Shown: positions 36,386-44,776 of the stretch, one piece after another | Position numbering within the stretch: the stretch's first letter is position 1 | Layout of the letters: each line of letters starts with the position of its first letter | NCBI GenBank assembly: GCA_004298675.1 | Contig: SCRI01000063.1 | Span: forward strand, 18,540 to 82,539 | Origin: a bacterium | GTDB taxonomy: Bacteria > Vulcanimicrobiota > Vulcanimicrobiia > Vulcanimicrobiales > SCRA01 | Length of the DNA: 64,000 nt | Direction: 5' to 3' | Notes under the pieces: generated by a model | What the model saw: only the letters and a program-made list of their open reading frames with translations | What the model was told of the DNA's origin: nothing | Databases searched by the model: none | Made by a program: the position numbers and the translations under genes

Positions 36386-36928
36386 ATGGATCAGCCGTTA
36401 CCCGACGAGGCCGAGCTCCAGCTTCTCTTTGCCCGCCTAAACCTCCAGCACTTCAGCGGCGAGATTCCCCCGTATCGCATCGCCTACAACGCGCGTTTCT
36501 CGACGGTAGCCGGACGCATCGTGCATAAGCCGCCGCTGATCGAGCTTTCGGTCAAGCATTTCCGCCGCTACCCCGAACGCTTGGAGGAGACGCTGCTCCA
36601 CGAAATGATCCATGCTTGGCTGGACGCGCGCGGGCTGGACTCGGGGCACACGCCGGCCTTCAAGAAGAAGATGCGCGAGCTCGGCATCGCCAGCATCTAC
36701 CACGAGATGGGGCGGATCGAGGAGCGGCCGAGCGGCCGGCGCTACATTCTCAAGTGCCCGCACTGCGCGGCCGAGATGTTGCGGCGCCGGCGCCCGCCCG
36801 CGCGCGTCTCCTGTGGCCGTTGCAGCCGCCGCGCCTACGACCCGCGTTTTCAGTTGCGCGTGTACGAGGTGGTGGGTGTGCGCGATCTGGGCGCACCCGA
36901 TGCCCCGGAGTTGACGGCGCCGCCGTAG
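36386..36928 (+). CDS. SprT-like zinc metalloprotease-family protein
   Basis: 180 aa from ATG 36386; the open frame upstream runs antisense to hppD and is discarded. The zinc-binding helix [11 protein letters not shown] (HExxH) and third ligand region [11 protein letters not shown] match SprT/Spartan proteases. A C-terminal zinc ribbon is visible ([10 protein letters not shown] and [12 protein letters not shown]). Eukaryotic SPRTN cleaves DNA-protein crosslinks; bacterial SprT roles are poorly known. Divergent from hppD across 78 nt. Confidence 0.87.
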   Translation: MDQPLPDEAELQLLFARLNLQHFSGEIPPYRIAYNARFSTVAGRIVHKPPLIELSVKHFRRYPERLEETLLHEMIHAWLDARGLDSGHTPAFKKKMRELGIASIYHEMGRIEERPSGRRYILKCPHCAAEMLRRRRPPARVSCGRCSRRAYDPRFQLRVYEVVGVRDLGAPDAPELTAPP

Positions 36929-36965
36929 CCCACGGACAGGATGGCCGCGCGGGGCCCGCCAAGGT

Positions 36966-37397
36966 ATGGGCGTGCGCCTCTCCGCGAAAACCGTTTACGC
37001 CGCCCGAGCGTTGCTCCAACTCGCGCTGGCACCCGCGGACGGCGAGCCGATGCGCATCGAGGACATCGCGCGGGCACAGGACATTCCCGAGCGCTTTCTC
37101 CCGCAGATTCTGCTGGCGTTGAAGGCGGCGGGTCTGGTCGCCAGCCGGCGCGGGAGCCAAGGGGGGTATCTGCTGGCGCGTTCGCCCTCCGCGATCACGC
37201 TGGCCGACGTCGTGCGGCGCTTCGATCGCGAGTTGCTGGAGGGCCCGGCTTCGGAGTCCGCACGAGCGCTCGACGTGGTGGAGGAGGCGCTCTCGCGTGC
37301 CGGCGGCGCGCTGGAGGCGGCTTTGGAGGAGACTACCGTAGCCGATCTCGCCGAGCGCACGCGCGCGGCTCAGTCGGTCCTCCATTACGTCATCTAA
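36966..37397 (+). CDS. Rrf2-family transcriptional regulator lacking Fe-S cysteines
   Basis: A 143-aa winged-helix protein. The Rrf2 pattern is plain: LSAKTVYAARALLQLALAP, IEDIARAQDIPERFLPQIL, LKAAGLVASRRGSQGGYLLA and ITLADVVRRFD. The three cysteines that hold the iron-sulfur cluster in IscR/NsrR are absent; there is no cysteine at all in the chain. Regulation must therefore use something else, as in CymR-type members. It converges on efp with two bases between stops. Confidence 0.88.
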   Translation: MGVRLSAKTVYAARALLQLALAPADGEPMRIEDIARAQDIPERFLPQILLALKAAGLVASRRGSQGGYLLARSPSAITLADVVRRFDRELLEGPASESARALDVVEEALSRAGGALEAALEETTVADLAERTRAAQSVLHYVI

Positions 37398-37399
37398 GG

Positions 37400-37960
37400 C
37401 TACTGCACGCGCCCGATGTAACGGCGGTCGCGCGTGTCGATGCGGATGACGTCGCCGGGGTTCACGAAAAGCGGAACATTGACGGTCGCACCGGTCTCGA
37501 GAAGTGCGGGCTTGGTGGCTCCAGTCGCGGTATCGCCCTTGAAGCCGGGCTCGGTCTCCTTGACCTCCAGCTCCACGTGCGCGGGGAGATCGGCGCCGAT
37601 CGGCACGCTGTCGTGGAACTGCACCTGGATCTTCATGCCGTCTTTGAGGAAGTCCGCCGGATCGCCGATCAGGTCGCGCTGGAGCGAGATGTTTTCGTAG
37701 CTCTCCAGGTCCATGAAGTGGTAGCCGTCGGCGTCGTTGTAGAGCATCTGCATCTCGCGATTATCGACGGTCGCGCGTTCCACTTTCTCGCCCGCACGGA
37801 AGGTCCGCTCGAGGGTCTGTCCGGTCTTGACGTTCTTGAGCTTGGTGCGGACGAAGGCCGCGCCTTTGCCCGGCTTCACGTGGAGGAACTCCACGACGGT
37901 CCAGAGCTGACCATCGATCATAATGGTCACGCCATTGCGGAAGTCGTTACTGGAGATCAT
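37400..37960 (-). CDS. efp: Translation elongation factor P
   Basis: A 186-aa, three-domain EF-P that relieves ribosome stalling at polyproline. The N-terminal domain contains FLHVKPGKGAAFVRTKLKN, where the loop lysine (KPGKG) is the site modified in many bacteria; the OB-fold C-terminal domain ends PGDVIRIDTRDRRYIGRVQ. Many proteins in this window have Pro-rich linkers, which fits a need for EF-P. It is the third gene of the minus-strand run der-plsY-efp, 73 nt after plsY. Confidence 0.96.
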   Translation of the reverse strand: MISSNDFRNGVTIMIDGQLWTVVEFLHVKPGKGAAFVRTKLKNVKTGQTLERTFRAGEKVERATVDNREMQMLYNDADGYHFMDLESYENISLQRDLIGDPADFLKDGMKIQVQFHDSVPIGADLPAHVELEVKETEPGFKGDTATGATKPALLETGATVNVPLFVNPGDVIRIDTRDRRYIGRVQ

Positions 37961-38033
37961 GAGATGTGCGGCTGCTCCATGGGCGGCAAAACTCCGCCCA
38001 ATTCGCAGGGCGGTGGGCCTGAACCTTTCGTGG

Positions 38034-38633
38034 CTATCTCACGGCACCGCGCTTGAACAGCGAGTTCTCGCGCCCGCTCAGCAAGCGCCCAACGTTCTCG
38101 CGATGACGCCATAGGCCCAGCAGAAACACCACGCCGCCGAACGCCGCGAAGGCCGGCTCGCGCGTCGCCAGCCACAGGGCGAGCGGCTGCGCCAGGTTCA
38201 GCAGGAGCGACCCCAGACTCGCATAGCCCGTGGTCAGGACCGCGACGACCCAGACCGCGATGCAGCCCAAGGCCGCAAGCCACGAGAGCGCGATCAGCGC
38301 GCCGAGCCCGGTGGCCACTCCCTTGCCACCGTGCCCGCGCAGGAAGAGCGAATAGTTGTGCCCCAAGATCGCCGCCAGAGCCACCGCCACGCTGCCCCAG
38401 GGGCCCGCCCCCAGATGCAGGGCCAGTGCTGTCGGCAGGTAGCCCTTGAGGGCGTCGCCGGTCAGCACGAGGGCGGCGGCCCACTTGGGAAGCGAACGGA
38501 AGGCGTTGGCCGCGCCGATGTTGCCGCTGCCCTGCGCGCGCAAGTCGATGCCGAAGAGCCCGCGCCCCACGACGATGCCGAACGGTATCGAGCCGACGAC
38601 GAAGGCGGCGGCGACGCCCAGGAGGAGGATCAC
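38034..38633 (-). CDS. plsY: Acyl-phosphate:glycerol-3-phosphate acyltransferase
   Basis: A 199-aa integral-membrane enzyme that acylates glycerol-3-phosphate from acyl-phosphate, the first step of phospholipid synthesis in the PlsX/PlsY route. The signatures are GSIPFGIVVGR, the active-site loop QGSGNIGAANAFR and LRGHGGKGVATGLG. About five transmembrane helices. Start GTG 38633 overlaps the der stop codon by 4 nt. Confidence 0.95.
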   Translation of the reverse strand: MILLLGVAAAFVVGSIPFGIVVGRGLFGIDLRAQGSGNIGAANAFRSLPKWAAALVLTGDALKGYLPTALALHLGAGPWGSVAVALAAILGHNYSLFLRGHGGKGVATGLGALIALSWLAALGCIAVWVVAVLTTGYASLGSLLLNLAQPLALWLATREPAFAAFGGVVFLLGLWRHRENVGRLLSGRENSLFKRGAVR

Positions 38634-39985
38634 GAGGCCTCCGCCCCGCTGCGCTCGCGGAAGTGCAGGGTGATGGGCACCCCTTCGAAGTCAAAGTGTT
38701 GGCGGATCACGTTCTCCAAAAACCGCTCGTACGAGAAGTGGACGAGCTCGGGATCGTTGGCGACCAATGCGAAGCCGGGCGGATTGTCGTACGGTTGCGA
38801 GGCGTAGAACACCTTGAGCCGGCGTCCTTTGAGCGGTGGAGGCGGATGGGCCAGCATCGCCTCGCGTAGCGTCTCGTTCAACTGCGCCGTGGGGACGCGC
38901 CGGCGCAGGTTCCCGGCCACGCGGTCGATGGTCGGCAGGAGTTTGCCGAGCCCGCGCTTGGTGAGCGCTGAGAGAAAGACCACCGGCGTGTAGGACGCGA
39001 ACCCCAGCTGCTGATGCAGGATCTCCGTGAGCTCTCCTTGGCCGTAGCCGCCCTGCTCGAGGGCCAGGTCCCACTTGTTGACCACGAGGATCAGCGCCTT
39101 GCGTTCCTCGATCGCGATGCCGGCTAGGCGCCGGTCCTGCGCGAGGATCCCCTTCATCGCGTCGATCAGCAGCAAGACGATGCCGCTGCGCGAGATCGCC
39201 GCCAGCGAGCGCAGGCTGGAGTAGTACTCGATGGGGTCGCGTTTGTCGACGTGCCGCCGGATGCCCGCCGTGTCGATCAGGCGCAGCCGGCGCCCACCAC
39301 GCTCGACGACCTCATCGACGGCATCGCGCGTGGTGCCGGGCACGGCCGAGACGATGGCCCGCTCCTGGCCCACCAAGGCGTTGAGCAGCGAGGACTTGCC
39401 CACGTTGGGCTGACCGACGATCGCGATCGCCAGCTCGTCCTCGTCCAACTCCTCGCCCTCGGCGGGCAGATGCGCCACGACCGCGTCCAGCAGGTCGCCG
39501 GTACCCTCGCCGTGGATCGCCGAGACGCCCACGGGCTCGCCGAAACCCAGACGGGCGAACTCCGCCGTCGTGGCTTGCCGCGCCGACGGCGACTCCACTT
39601 TGTTGGCGGCGAAGACCACGCGGCGTTGGGCGCGCCGCAGGATGAGCGCCACCTCGTCGTCCAGCGGATTGTAGCCCTCGCGCCCGTCCACCACGAAGAT
39701 CACGACGTCGGCCTCGCGTGCCGCGGCCTCGGCTTGGCGCCGCGCATTGGCCCGGATGCGCGCGAGCTCGTCGGTGGCCGCTGCGCGCAGATCGACGCCG
39801 GCCTCGATGCCGCCGGTGTCGACCAGCGTGAAGCGGCGCCCCAGCCACTCGGCCACGGCATAGAGGCGGTCGCGCGTGACGCCGGGGACGTCCTCGACGA
39901 TCGCCAAACGTTGGCCGACCAGGCGATTGAAGAGCGCGCTCTTGCCGACATTGGGGCGTCCGACGATGGCCACGATTGGGTACAT
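38630..39985 (-). CDS. der: Ribosome-associated GTPase Der (EngA)
   Basis: A 451-aa double GTPase required for 50S ribosome maturation. First G domain: IVGRPNVGKSALFNRLVGQR, DTGG switch, NKVE. Second G domain: IVGQPNVGKSSLLNALVGQE, DTAGI, NKWD. The C-terminal KH-like domain is present (LKVFYASQPYDNPPGFALVA). ATG 39985 is the natural start; the frame stays open upstream only as an antisense shadow of the PEGA gene. First gene of der-plsY-efp. Confidence 0.96.
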   Translation of the reverse strand: MYPIVAIVGRPNVGKSALFNRLVGQRLAIVEDVPGVTRDRLYAVAEWLGRRFTLVDTGGIEAGVDLRAAATDELARIRANARRQAEAAAREADVVIFVVDGREGYNPLDDEVALILRRAQRRVVFAANKVESPSARQATTAEFARLGFGEPVGVSAIHGEGTGDLLDAVVAHLPAEGEELDEDELAIAIVGQPNVGKSSLLNALVGQERAIVSAVPGTTRDAVDEVVERGGRRLRLIDTAGIRRHVDKRDPIEYYSSLRSLAAISRSGIVLLLIDAMKGILAQDRRLAGIAIEERKALILVVNKWDLALEQGGYGQGELTEILHQQLGFASYTPVVFLSALTKRGLGKLLPTIDRVAGNLRRRVPTAQLNETLREAMLAHPPPPLKGRRLKVFYASQPYDNPPGFALVANDPELVHFSYERFLENVIRQHFDFEGVPITLHFRERSGAEAS

Positions 39986-40066
39986 AGCGGCACCCGATTC
40001 GCCGTTGAGCAGGTGCAACCTATGGCGCGAAGGGCGCGGCGTACCGCGAACTCGAAGGGTCCGGCG

Positions 40067-40813
40067 ATGCGTGCTCTCGTCGTTTGCTGTCTGCTGCTCG
40101 CTGCTTTGGCCGCCCCGGCGGCCGCCGACCGCGGACGCGGTGCCATCTACATCTCCAGCCTGCCCAGCAACGCCGACGTCTGGCTCGACGGCACGTTCGT
40201 GGGTGAGAGCCCGATTCTGATCTCCGCCGTCGCGCCGGGACACCATGTCGTCTCCGTGAGCAAGGCGGGCTTTACCGTCCAGGACGTCGGCGTCGACGTG
40301 GGTGACTCGGGTGAGCCGCTGATGGAGTCGGTGCAGCTGGTAGCGATGACCAGTGCGATTCGCCAGATGGGCAGCCTTGCGATCCGCTCCGACATCGCGG
40401 GCGGTGCCATCTATCTCGACGGCGGCGCGATCGGCAGAGCGCCGCTGGCCTCGCGCCGGCTGGCGGCCGGGACACACCATGTGGAAGTCCGCGTGAAGGG
40501 TGCGGCGGTCGCGCGCGACGTGGAGGTCTATCCGGATACGGAGACCGTGGTGGTACTGCACGCGGCATCGAACACCGGCACCGTCGTCTTGGCTCCGGCC
40601 GATGCGTATCTCCCCGACGATGTCTTCACCCTGCTGGGCGGGAAGCTCGTCATCCGCTACGCCGGCCACAAAGTGGTCGGACACCTCGACCAGCGCGACT
40701 ACGCCGTCGATGACCTCCCACGCCACTACGATGCCGCCCCCACGGTCGTTGGCGGCCGCCTCTACCTGCCCCTGGCTCTCTTGCAGTGGCTCGCGGCGGA
40801 GAGTAAGAAGTAA
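40067..40813 (+). CDS. Exported protein with two PEGA domains
   Basis: A 248-aa protein. A signal peptide (MRALVVCCLLLAALAAPAAA) is followed by two PEGA-type beta-sandwich units, GAIYISSLPSNADVWLDGTF to about residue 70 and GSLAIRSDIAGGAIYLDGGA to about 150. The C-terminal 80 residues (DDVFTLLGGKLVIRYAGHKV, then GRLYLPLALLQWLA) look like one half of a copper-amine-oxidase-N-type repeat. PEGA domains occur in surface and wall-associated proteins. ATG 40067 has GAAGGG upstream; ATG 40022 is a possible longer start. Confidence 0.8.
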   Translation: MRALVVCCLLLAALAAPAAADRGRGAIYISSLPSNADVWLDGTFVGESPILISAVAPGHHVVSVSKAGFTVQDVGVDVGDSGEPLMESVQLVAMTSAIRQMGSLAIRSDIAGGAIYLDGGAIGRAPLASRRLAAGTHHVEVRVKGAAVARDVEVYPDTETVVVLHAASNTGTVVLAPADAYLPDDVFTLLGGKLVIRYAGHKVVGHLDQRDYAVDDLPRHYDAAPTVVGGRLYLPLALLQWLAAESKK

Positions 40814-40820
40814 CCGCGCC

Positions 40821-42290
40821 ATGCCATCGATCTACATTCAAACCTACGGCTGCCAGATGAACGAGGCCGACTCCGAGCGCGTGCTACGCGGGGCCTTGGC
40901 CCTGGGCTACCGCGCCGCCGAGCACCCCGAGGACGCCAGCGTGCTGGTGCTCAACACCTGTACCGTGCGTGACAACGCCGAGGCGCGCGCATACGGGCGC
41001 ATCGGCCAATGGAAGGCGCTCAAAGCGCAGGATCCCGCCGTGCGCCTGGTGGTGATGGGCTGTCTGGCCGAGCAAGATCGCGACGTGATGCCAGGCAAAG
41101 TGCCGTACGTCGACGCGATCTTCGGCACGCGCGAGATCGACGCCGTGGTGGCGCGGCTGGCACAGTGGCGCGACAACTTCGTCGACGGCGACGACGGCGG
41201 CGAGGACCGTCTGGCGGCGCTCGAGGGTTACGGTACGGTGCGGCATGACGACGCCCATGCCGATCCGCGCTGGAACAAGCTGCGCGCCTTCGTGACCGTG
41301 CAGCAGGGTTGCTCCTACTACTGCACGTTCTGCATCGTGCCGATGGTACGCGGACGTTTCGAAGACCGCACGGTCGAGGCGGTGATGGCGGACTTGCGCG
41401 AGCGGCTCGATCGCGGCGCGCGCGAGGTCATGCTGGTGGGGCAGACCGTCAATCACTACCACTGCCCGCAGACGGGGGCGCGCTTCGCCGATCTGCTGGA
41501 GCTGGTAGCGGCCGAGGAACGCGTGGAGCGCTTGACGTTCATCAGCCCGCATCCCAACGATTTCGACGAACATACCTTCCAGGTCATGGGGCAGATCGGC
41601 AAGCTCAACCAACGCTTGCATCTGCCGCTGCAGTCCGCTTCGAACGCCGTCCTCAAGCGCATGAATCGCAAGTACACCATCGAGCGCTATCGCGAGCAGG
41701 TGGCGCTGTTCCGGAAGTATTGCCGCGGCTGGGCGCTCACAACGGACCTCATCGTGGGTTTCCCCGGCGAGAGCGAGGAGATGTTCGAGGAGACGCTGGC
41801 GTTCGTCAACGAGGGTACGTTTCAGAACGGATACACGTTCATCTACTCGCCGCGCCGGGGCACGCAGGCCGCGCAGTGGAGCGACCAATTCGTCGATCCC
41901 GCGGTCGCGGGGGTGCGGCTGCGCCGTCTGGCGGAGGCGCAGGATCGCCTGACACGCGCCTACCACCGTTCGCTGGTCGGCACGACGCAGCGTGCGCTCA
42001 TCGTGGGCCCCTCGAAGAAAGACCCCGAGCGCTACGCCACCAAGATCGGGCAGAACGTTACCGTCATCGTTCCCAAGCAGTCTCTCGACAATCCCTGGCT
42101 GGACGTGCGCATCGACAAGGCCTACACCTGGGGAACGCTTGGGACCGTGCTGGGGACCGCCGCCCATGCCGCTGCTCCGGCGCGTGCGGTTGCGCACCTG
42201 TTGCCGCCGCTGGAGGGCGGCGGTGTGCCCGACGAGGGCCCGGTCGTGTTTGATACCGTCCCGCGCGAGGCTGCGGCCCAACCGCGGTGA
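40821..42290 (+). CDS. miaB: tRNA-2-methylthio-N6-dimethylallyladenosine synthase (MiaB)
   Basis: A 489-aa methylthiotransferase that converts i6A37 to ms2i6A37 in tRNAs reading UNN codons. The N-terminal UPF0004 domain has cluster cysteines in QTYGCQMNEADS, LNTCTVRDNAEA and VMGCLAEQD; the radical-SAM cluster is CSYYCTFC at about residues 166-173; the C-terminal TRAM-like region follows. The last 40 residues are an Ala/Pro-rich extension. ATG 40821 starts directly at the family N-terminus. Its substrate is made by MiaA, encoded 5.7 kb downstream in the same block. Confidence 0.95.
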   Translation: MPSIYIQTYGCQMNEADSERVLRGALALGYRAAEHPEDASVLVLNTCTVRDNAEARAYGRIGQWKALKAQDPAVRLVVMGCLAEQDRDVMPGKVPYVDAIFGTREIDAVVARLAQWRDNFVDGDDGGEDRLAALEGYGTVRHDDAHADPRWNKLRAFVTVQQGCSYYCTFCIVPMVRGRFEDRTVEAVMADLRERLDRGAREVMLVGQTVNHYHCPQTGARFADLLELVAAEERVERLTFISPHPNDFDEHTFQVMGQIGKLNQRLHLPLQSASNAVLKRMNRKYTIERYREQVALFRKYCRGWALTTDLIVGFPGESEEMFEETLAFVNEGTFQNGYTFIYSPRRGTQAAQWSDQFVDPAVAGVRLRRLAEAQDRLTRAYHRSLVGTTQRALIVGPSKKDPERYATKIGQNVTVIVPKQSLDNPWLDVRIDKAYTWGTLGTVLGTAAHAAAPARAVAHLLPPLEGGGVPDEGPVVFDTVPREAAAQPR

Positions 42291-44776
42291 CGAACCGGGA
42301 GAAGCAGCGCTCGCCGCTGTTCGAACAGTACTTCGGAGTCAAGGCGCGTTATCCGGAGGCCGTGCTCCTCATGCGCGTGGGCGACTTCTACGAAGCCTAC
42401 GGAGAGGACGCGGAGACGATCTCGCGCGCGCTGCAGATCGCGTTGACGTCCAAGGAGTCCGGCGGCGGCGAGCGCGTGTCGATGGCCGGCGTCCCGTATC
42501 ACGCCCTCGACGGCTACCTCGCGAAGCTGGTTGCGCAGCGCTTCGTCGTGGCGCTGGCGGAGCAGATGGAGGCGCCCGTCCCAAACAAGCTCACGCGCCG
42601 CGAGGTGGTGCGCGTGGTGACGCCGGGGACACTGCTCGAGGAGTCGCTGCTGCCCTCCGCCGCCAATAATTTTCTGGCCTGCGTTGCGGTGCTGGGTGAG
42701 GCGCTGGCGATCGCCCATGCCGACGTCTCCACGGGGGAGTTGGCGGTGACCGCGTTTGCCGGCGACTCGATGCAGGAGGACGCGCTAGCCGAGCTGGCAC
42801 GCCTGGCGCCCGCGGAGGCCGTGCTCGACGTGCCCTTCGATCAACGCGAGCCGTTCGAACAGATCCTGGGGCAACAGGATGCACGCGTCACACGGCCCGG
42901 GCTCGGCGCCGTCGACGGGCGCCAGCGCGAGCCGCTGGCAGGGTTCTCGCTCGAGGAATCCGCGGCCATGCACCGCGCGCTCGATGCGCTCTATGCCTTC
43001 ACCGCGCGCAGTTGTCTGGGCGGCGCCGAGGCTCTGCGCGAGCCGCGGACGTACCGCGCGCAGACCTTCATGGTGATCGATCCCGCCTCACGGCGCAATC
43101 TCGAGCTCACCAAAGCCATCGGCTCCAACTCCAAAGCCACGTTGCTGGCGGCGGTGGACCGCTGCCGCACGGCCATGGGCTCGCGGCTGCTGGCCCGCTG
43201 GCTCTTGACGCCGCTGGTCGAGCGCGAGCGCATTCTGGCGCGTCAAGCGGCGGTGGCGGCGCTGGTGGAGCAGTATCCGCGCCGCGCCGCGTTGCAGGAG
43301 CAGCTCGAAGGCTGCTACGATTTGGAGCGCTTGGCGCAGCGCCTGCGCGTGCACCGTGCCGCGCCGCGCGATCTGGCGGCGTTGCGGCGAACGCTAGCGC
43401 TGCTGGAACCCGTGCGCGCGTGTGCCGATCTGCCGGCGCTTGCCGAGACCGTCGGCGGCATCGAACGCTTCGACGATCTGCGTGCCGATCTCGAGCGGAC
43501 GCTGGCGGAGGAGCCGCCGCCCAACCTCGCCGACGGCGGCGTGATCCGCCCGGATTCCAGCGCCGAGCTGGCCGAGTGCATGGCGTTGCGGACGGGGGCG
43601 CGCGAGCGCATCGCGGCGCTGGAGGAGCGCGAGCGGGCGCGCACCGGCATCAAATCGTTGCGGATCAAGTATACCAACGCCTTCGGCTATGCCATCGAGA
43701 TCGGCACCGCGCACGCCGCTTCCGCTCCCGCTGATTACGTGCGCAAGCAGACGCTGACCAACGGGCAACGCTTCACCACTCCGGAGCTCAAGGAGCTCGA
43801 GTTCGCGATCGCCTCCGCACACTCGCGTCAACTGCGGCTGGAGGAGGTGCTCTACGCGCAGTTGATGGAGCGCGTTACCGCGGATGCCGAGCGGGTGCTG
43901 ACGACGGCGCAGGCGCTGGCCCACCTGGATGTCTACGCGTCGTTGGCGCAGACGGCGGGGGAGCGTGGCTACGTGCGCCCGCGCATCGTCGACGAGTCGC
44001 GCCTGGCGATTGTCGATGGCCGCCATCCGGTGGTGGAGGGACTGCTGGGCGACCGTTTTGTCCCCAATGACCTGCGCATCGACGAGAGCGGCCACCGCTT
44101 CTTGATACTGACCGGCCCCAACATGGGCGGTAAGTCCACGTTCCTGCGGCAGGCGGCGCTGCTGACTATCCTCGCGCAGATCGGCTCGTACGTACCGGCG
44201 CGTGAGGCCGAGATTGGCGTGGTCGATCGTATCTTCACGCGCATCGGCGCCGGCGACGATCTTGCGAGCGGTCAATCCACGTTCTACTTGGAGATGGCGG
44301 AGGCCGCGCACATCCTGCGGCGCTGCACGCCACGCTCGCTCGTGGTCGTGGACGAGATCGGCCGCGGCACGGGGACCGTGGACGGATTGGCTATCGCGCA
44401 GGCGATCTGTGAATATCTGCTGGGCATGGAGTCGGAGACCCCGATCGTGCTCTTCGCCACCCACTTTCACGAACTGGTCGAGCTGGCCGACGAATGGCCG
44501 CGCGTGGCCAACTATCACGTCACTGCCGTCGAGCACCCGCAGCGCGGCGGCGAGCCCGTCTTCTCGCACCGGGTGCTGCCGGGCTCGACCAACCGTTCCT
44601 TCGGCATCGAGGTCGCTCGCATGGCTGGGCTGCCGTCCAGCGTGGTGGAGCGCGCGCGCAGCCTGGCCGACGAACTGTTGGGGCGCACACCGCTCGAGCA
44701 GGCGGTGCCGCTGCGCAAGAATCTCGCGCGCGAGCGAGCGGACGTCCCACGCCGCCAGTTGGACTTCTTTCAGTGA
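42287..44776 (+). CDS. mutS: DNA mismatch repair protein MutS
   Basis: An 829-aa mismatch-recognition ATPase. Mismatch-contact motif VGDFYEAYGED lies near residue 30 (Phe-x-Glu); the ABC ATPase shows Walker A TGPNMGGKSTFLRQAALL, signature ASGQSTFYLEMAEAA, Walker B VVVDEIGRGT and the ATFHELVELA-type His region. Start GTG 42287 overlaps the miaB stop (GTGA). The short acidic tail (PRRQLDFFQ) resembles a beta-clamp binding motif. Full length. Confidence 0.97.
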   Translation: MTNREKQRSPLFEQYFGVKARYPEAVLLMRVGDFYEAYGEDAETISRALQIALTSKESGGGERVSMAGVPYHALDGYLAKLVAQRFVVALAEQMEAPVPNKLTRREVVRVVTPGTLLEESLLPSAANNFLACVAVLGEALAIAHADVSTGELAVTAFAGDSMQEDALAELARLAPAEAVLDVPFDQREPFEQILGQQDARVTRPGLGAVDGRQREPLAGFSLEESAAMHRALDALYAFTARSCLGGAEALREPRTYRAQTFMVIDPASRRNLELTKAIGSNSKATLLAAVDRCRTAMGSRLLARWLLTPLVERERILARQAAVAALVEQYPRRAALQEQLEGCYDLERLAQRLRVHRAAPRDLAALRRTLALLEPVRACADLPALAETVGGIERFDDLRADLERTLAEEPPPNLADGGVIRPDSSAELAECMALRTGARERIAALEERERARTGIKSLRIKYTNAFGYAIEIGTAHAASAPADYVRKQTLTNGQRFTTPELKELEFAIASAHSRQLRLEEVLYAQLMERVTADAERVLTTAQALAHLDVYASLAQTAGERGYVRPRIVDESRLAIVDGRHPVVEGLLGDRFVPNDLRIDESGHRFLILTGPNMGGKSTFLRQAALLTILAQIGSYVPAREAEIGVVDRIFTRIGAGDDLASGQSTFYLEMAEAAHILRRCTPRSLVVVDEIGRGTGTVDGLAIAQAICEYLLGMESETPIVLFATHFHELVELADEWPRVANYHVTAVEHPQRGGEPVFSHRVLPGSTNRSFGIEVARMAGLPSSVVERARSLADELLGRTPLEQAVPLRKNLARERADVPRRQLDFFQ

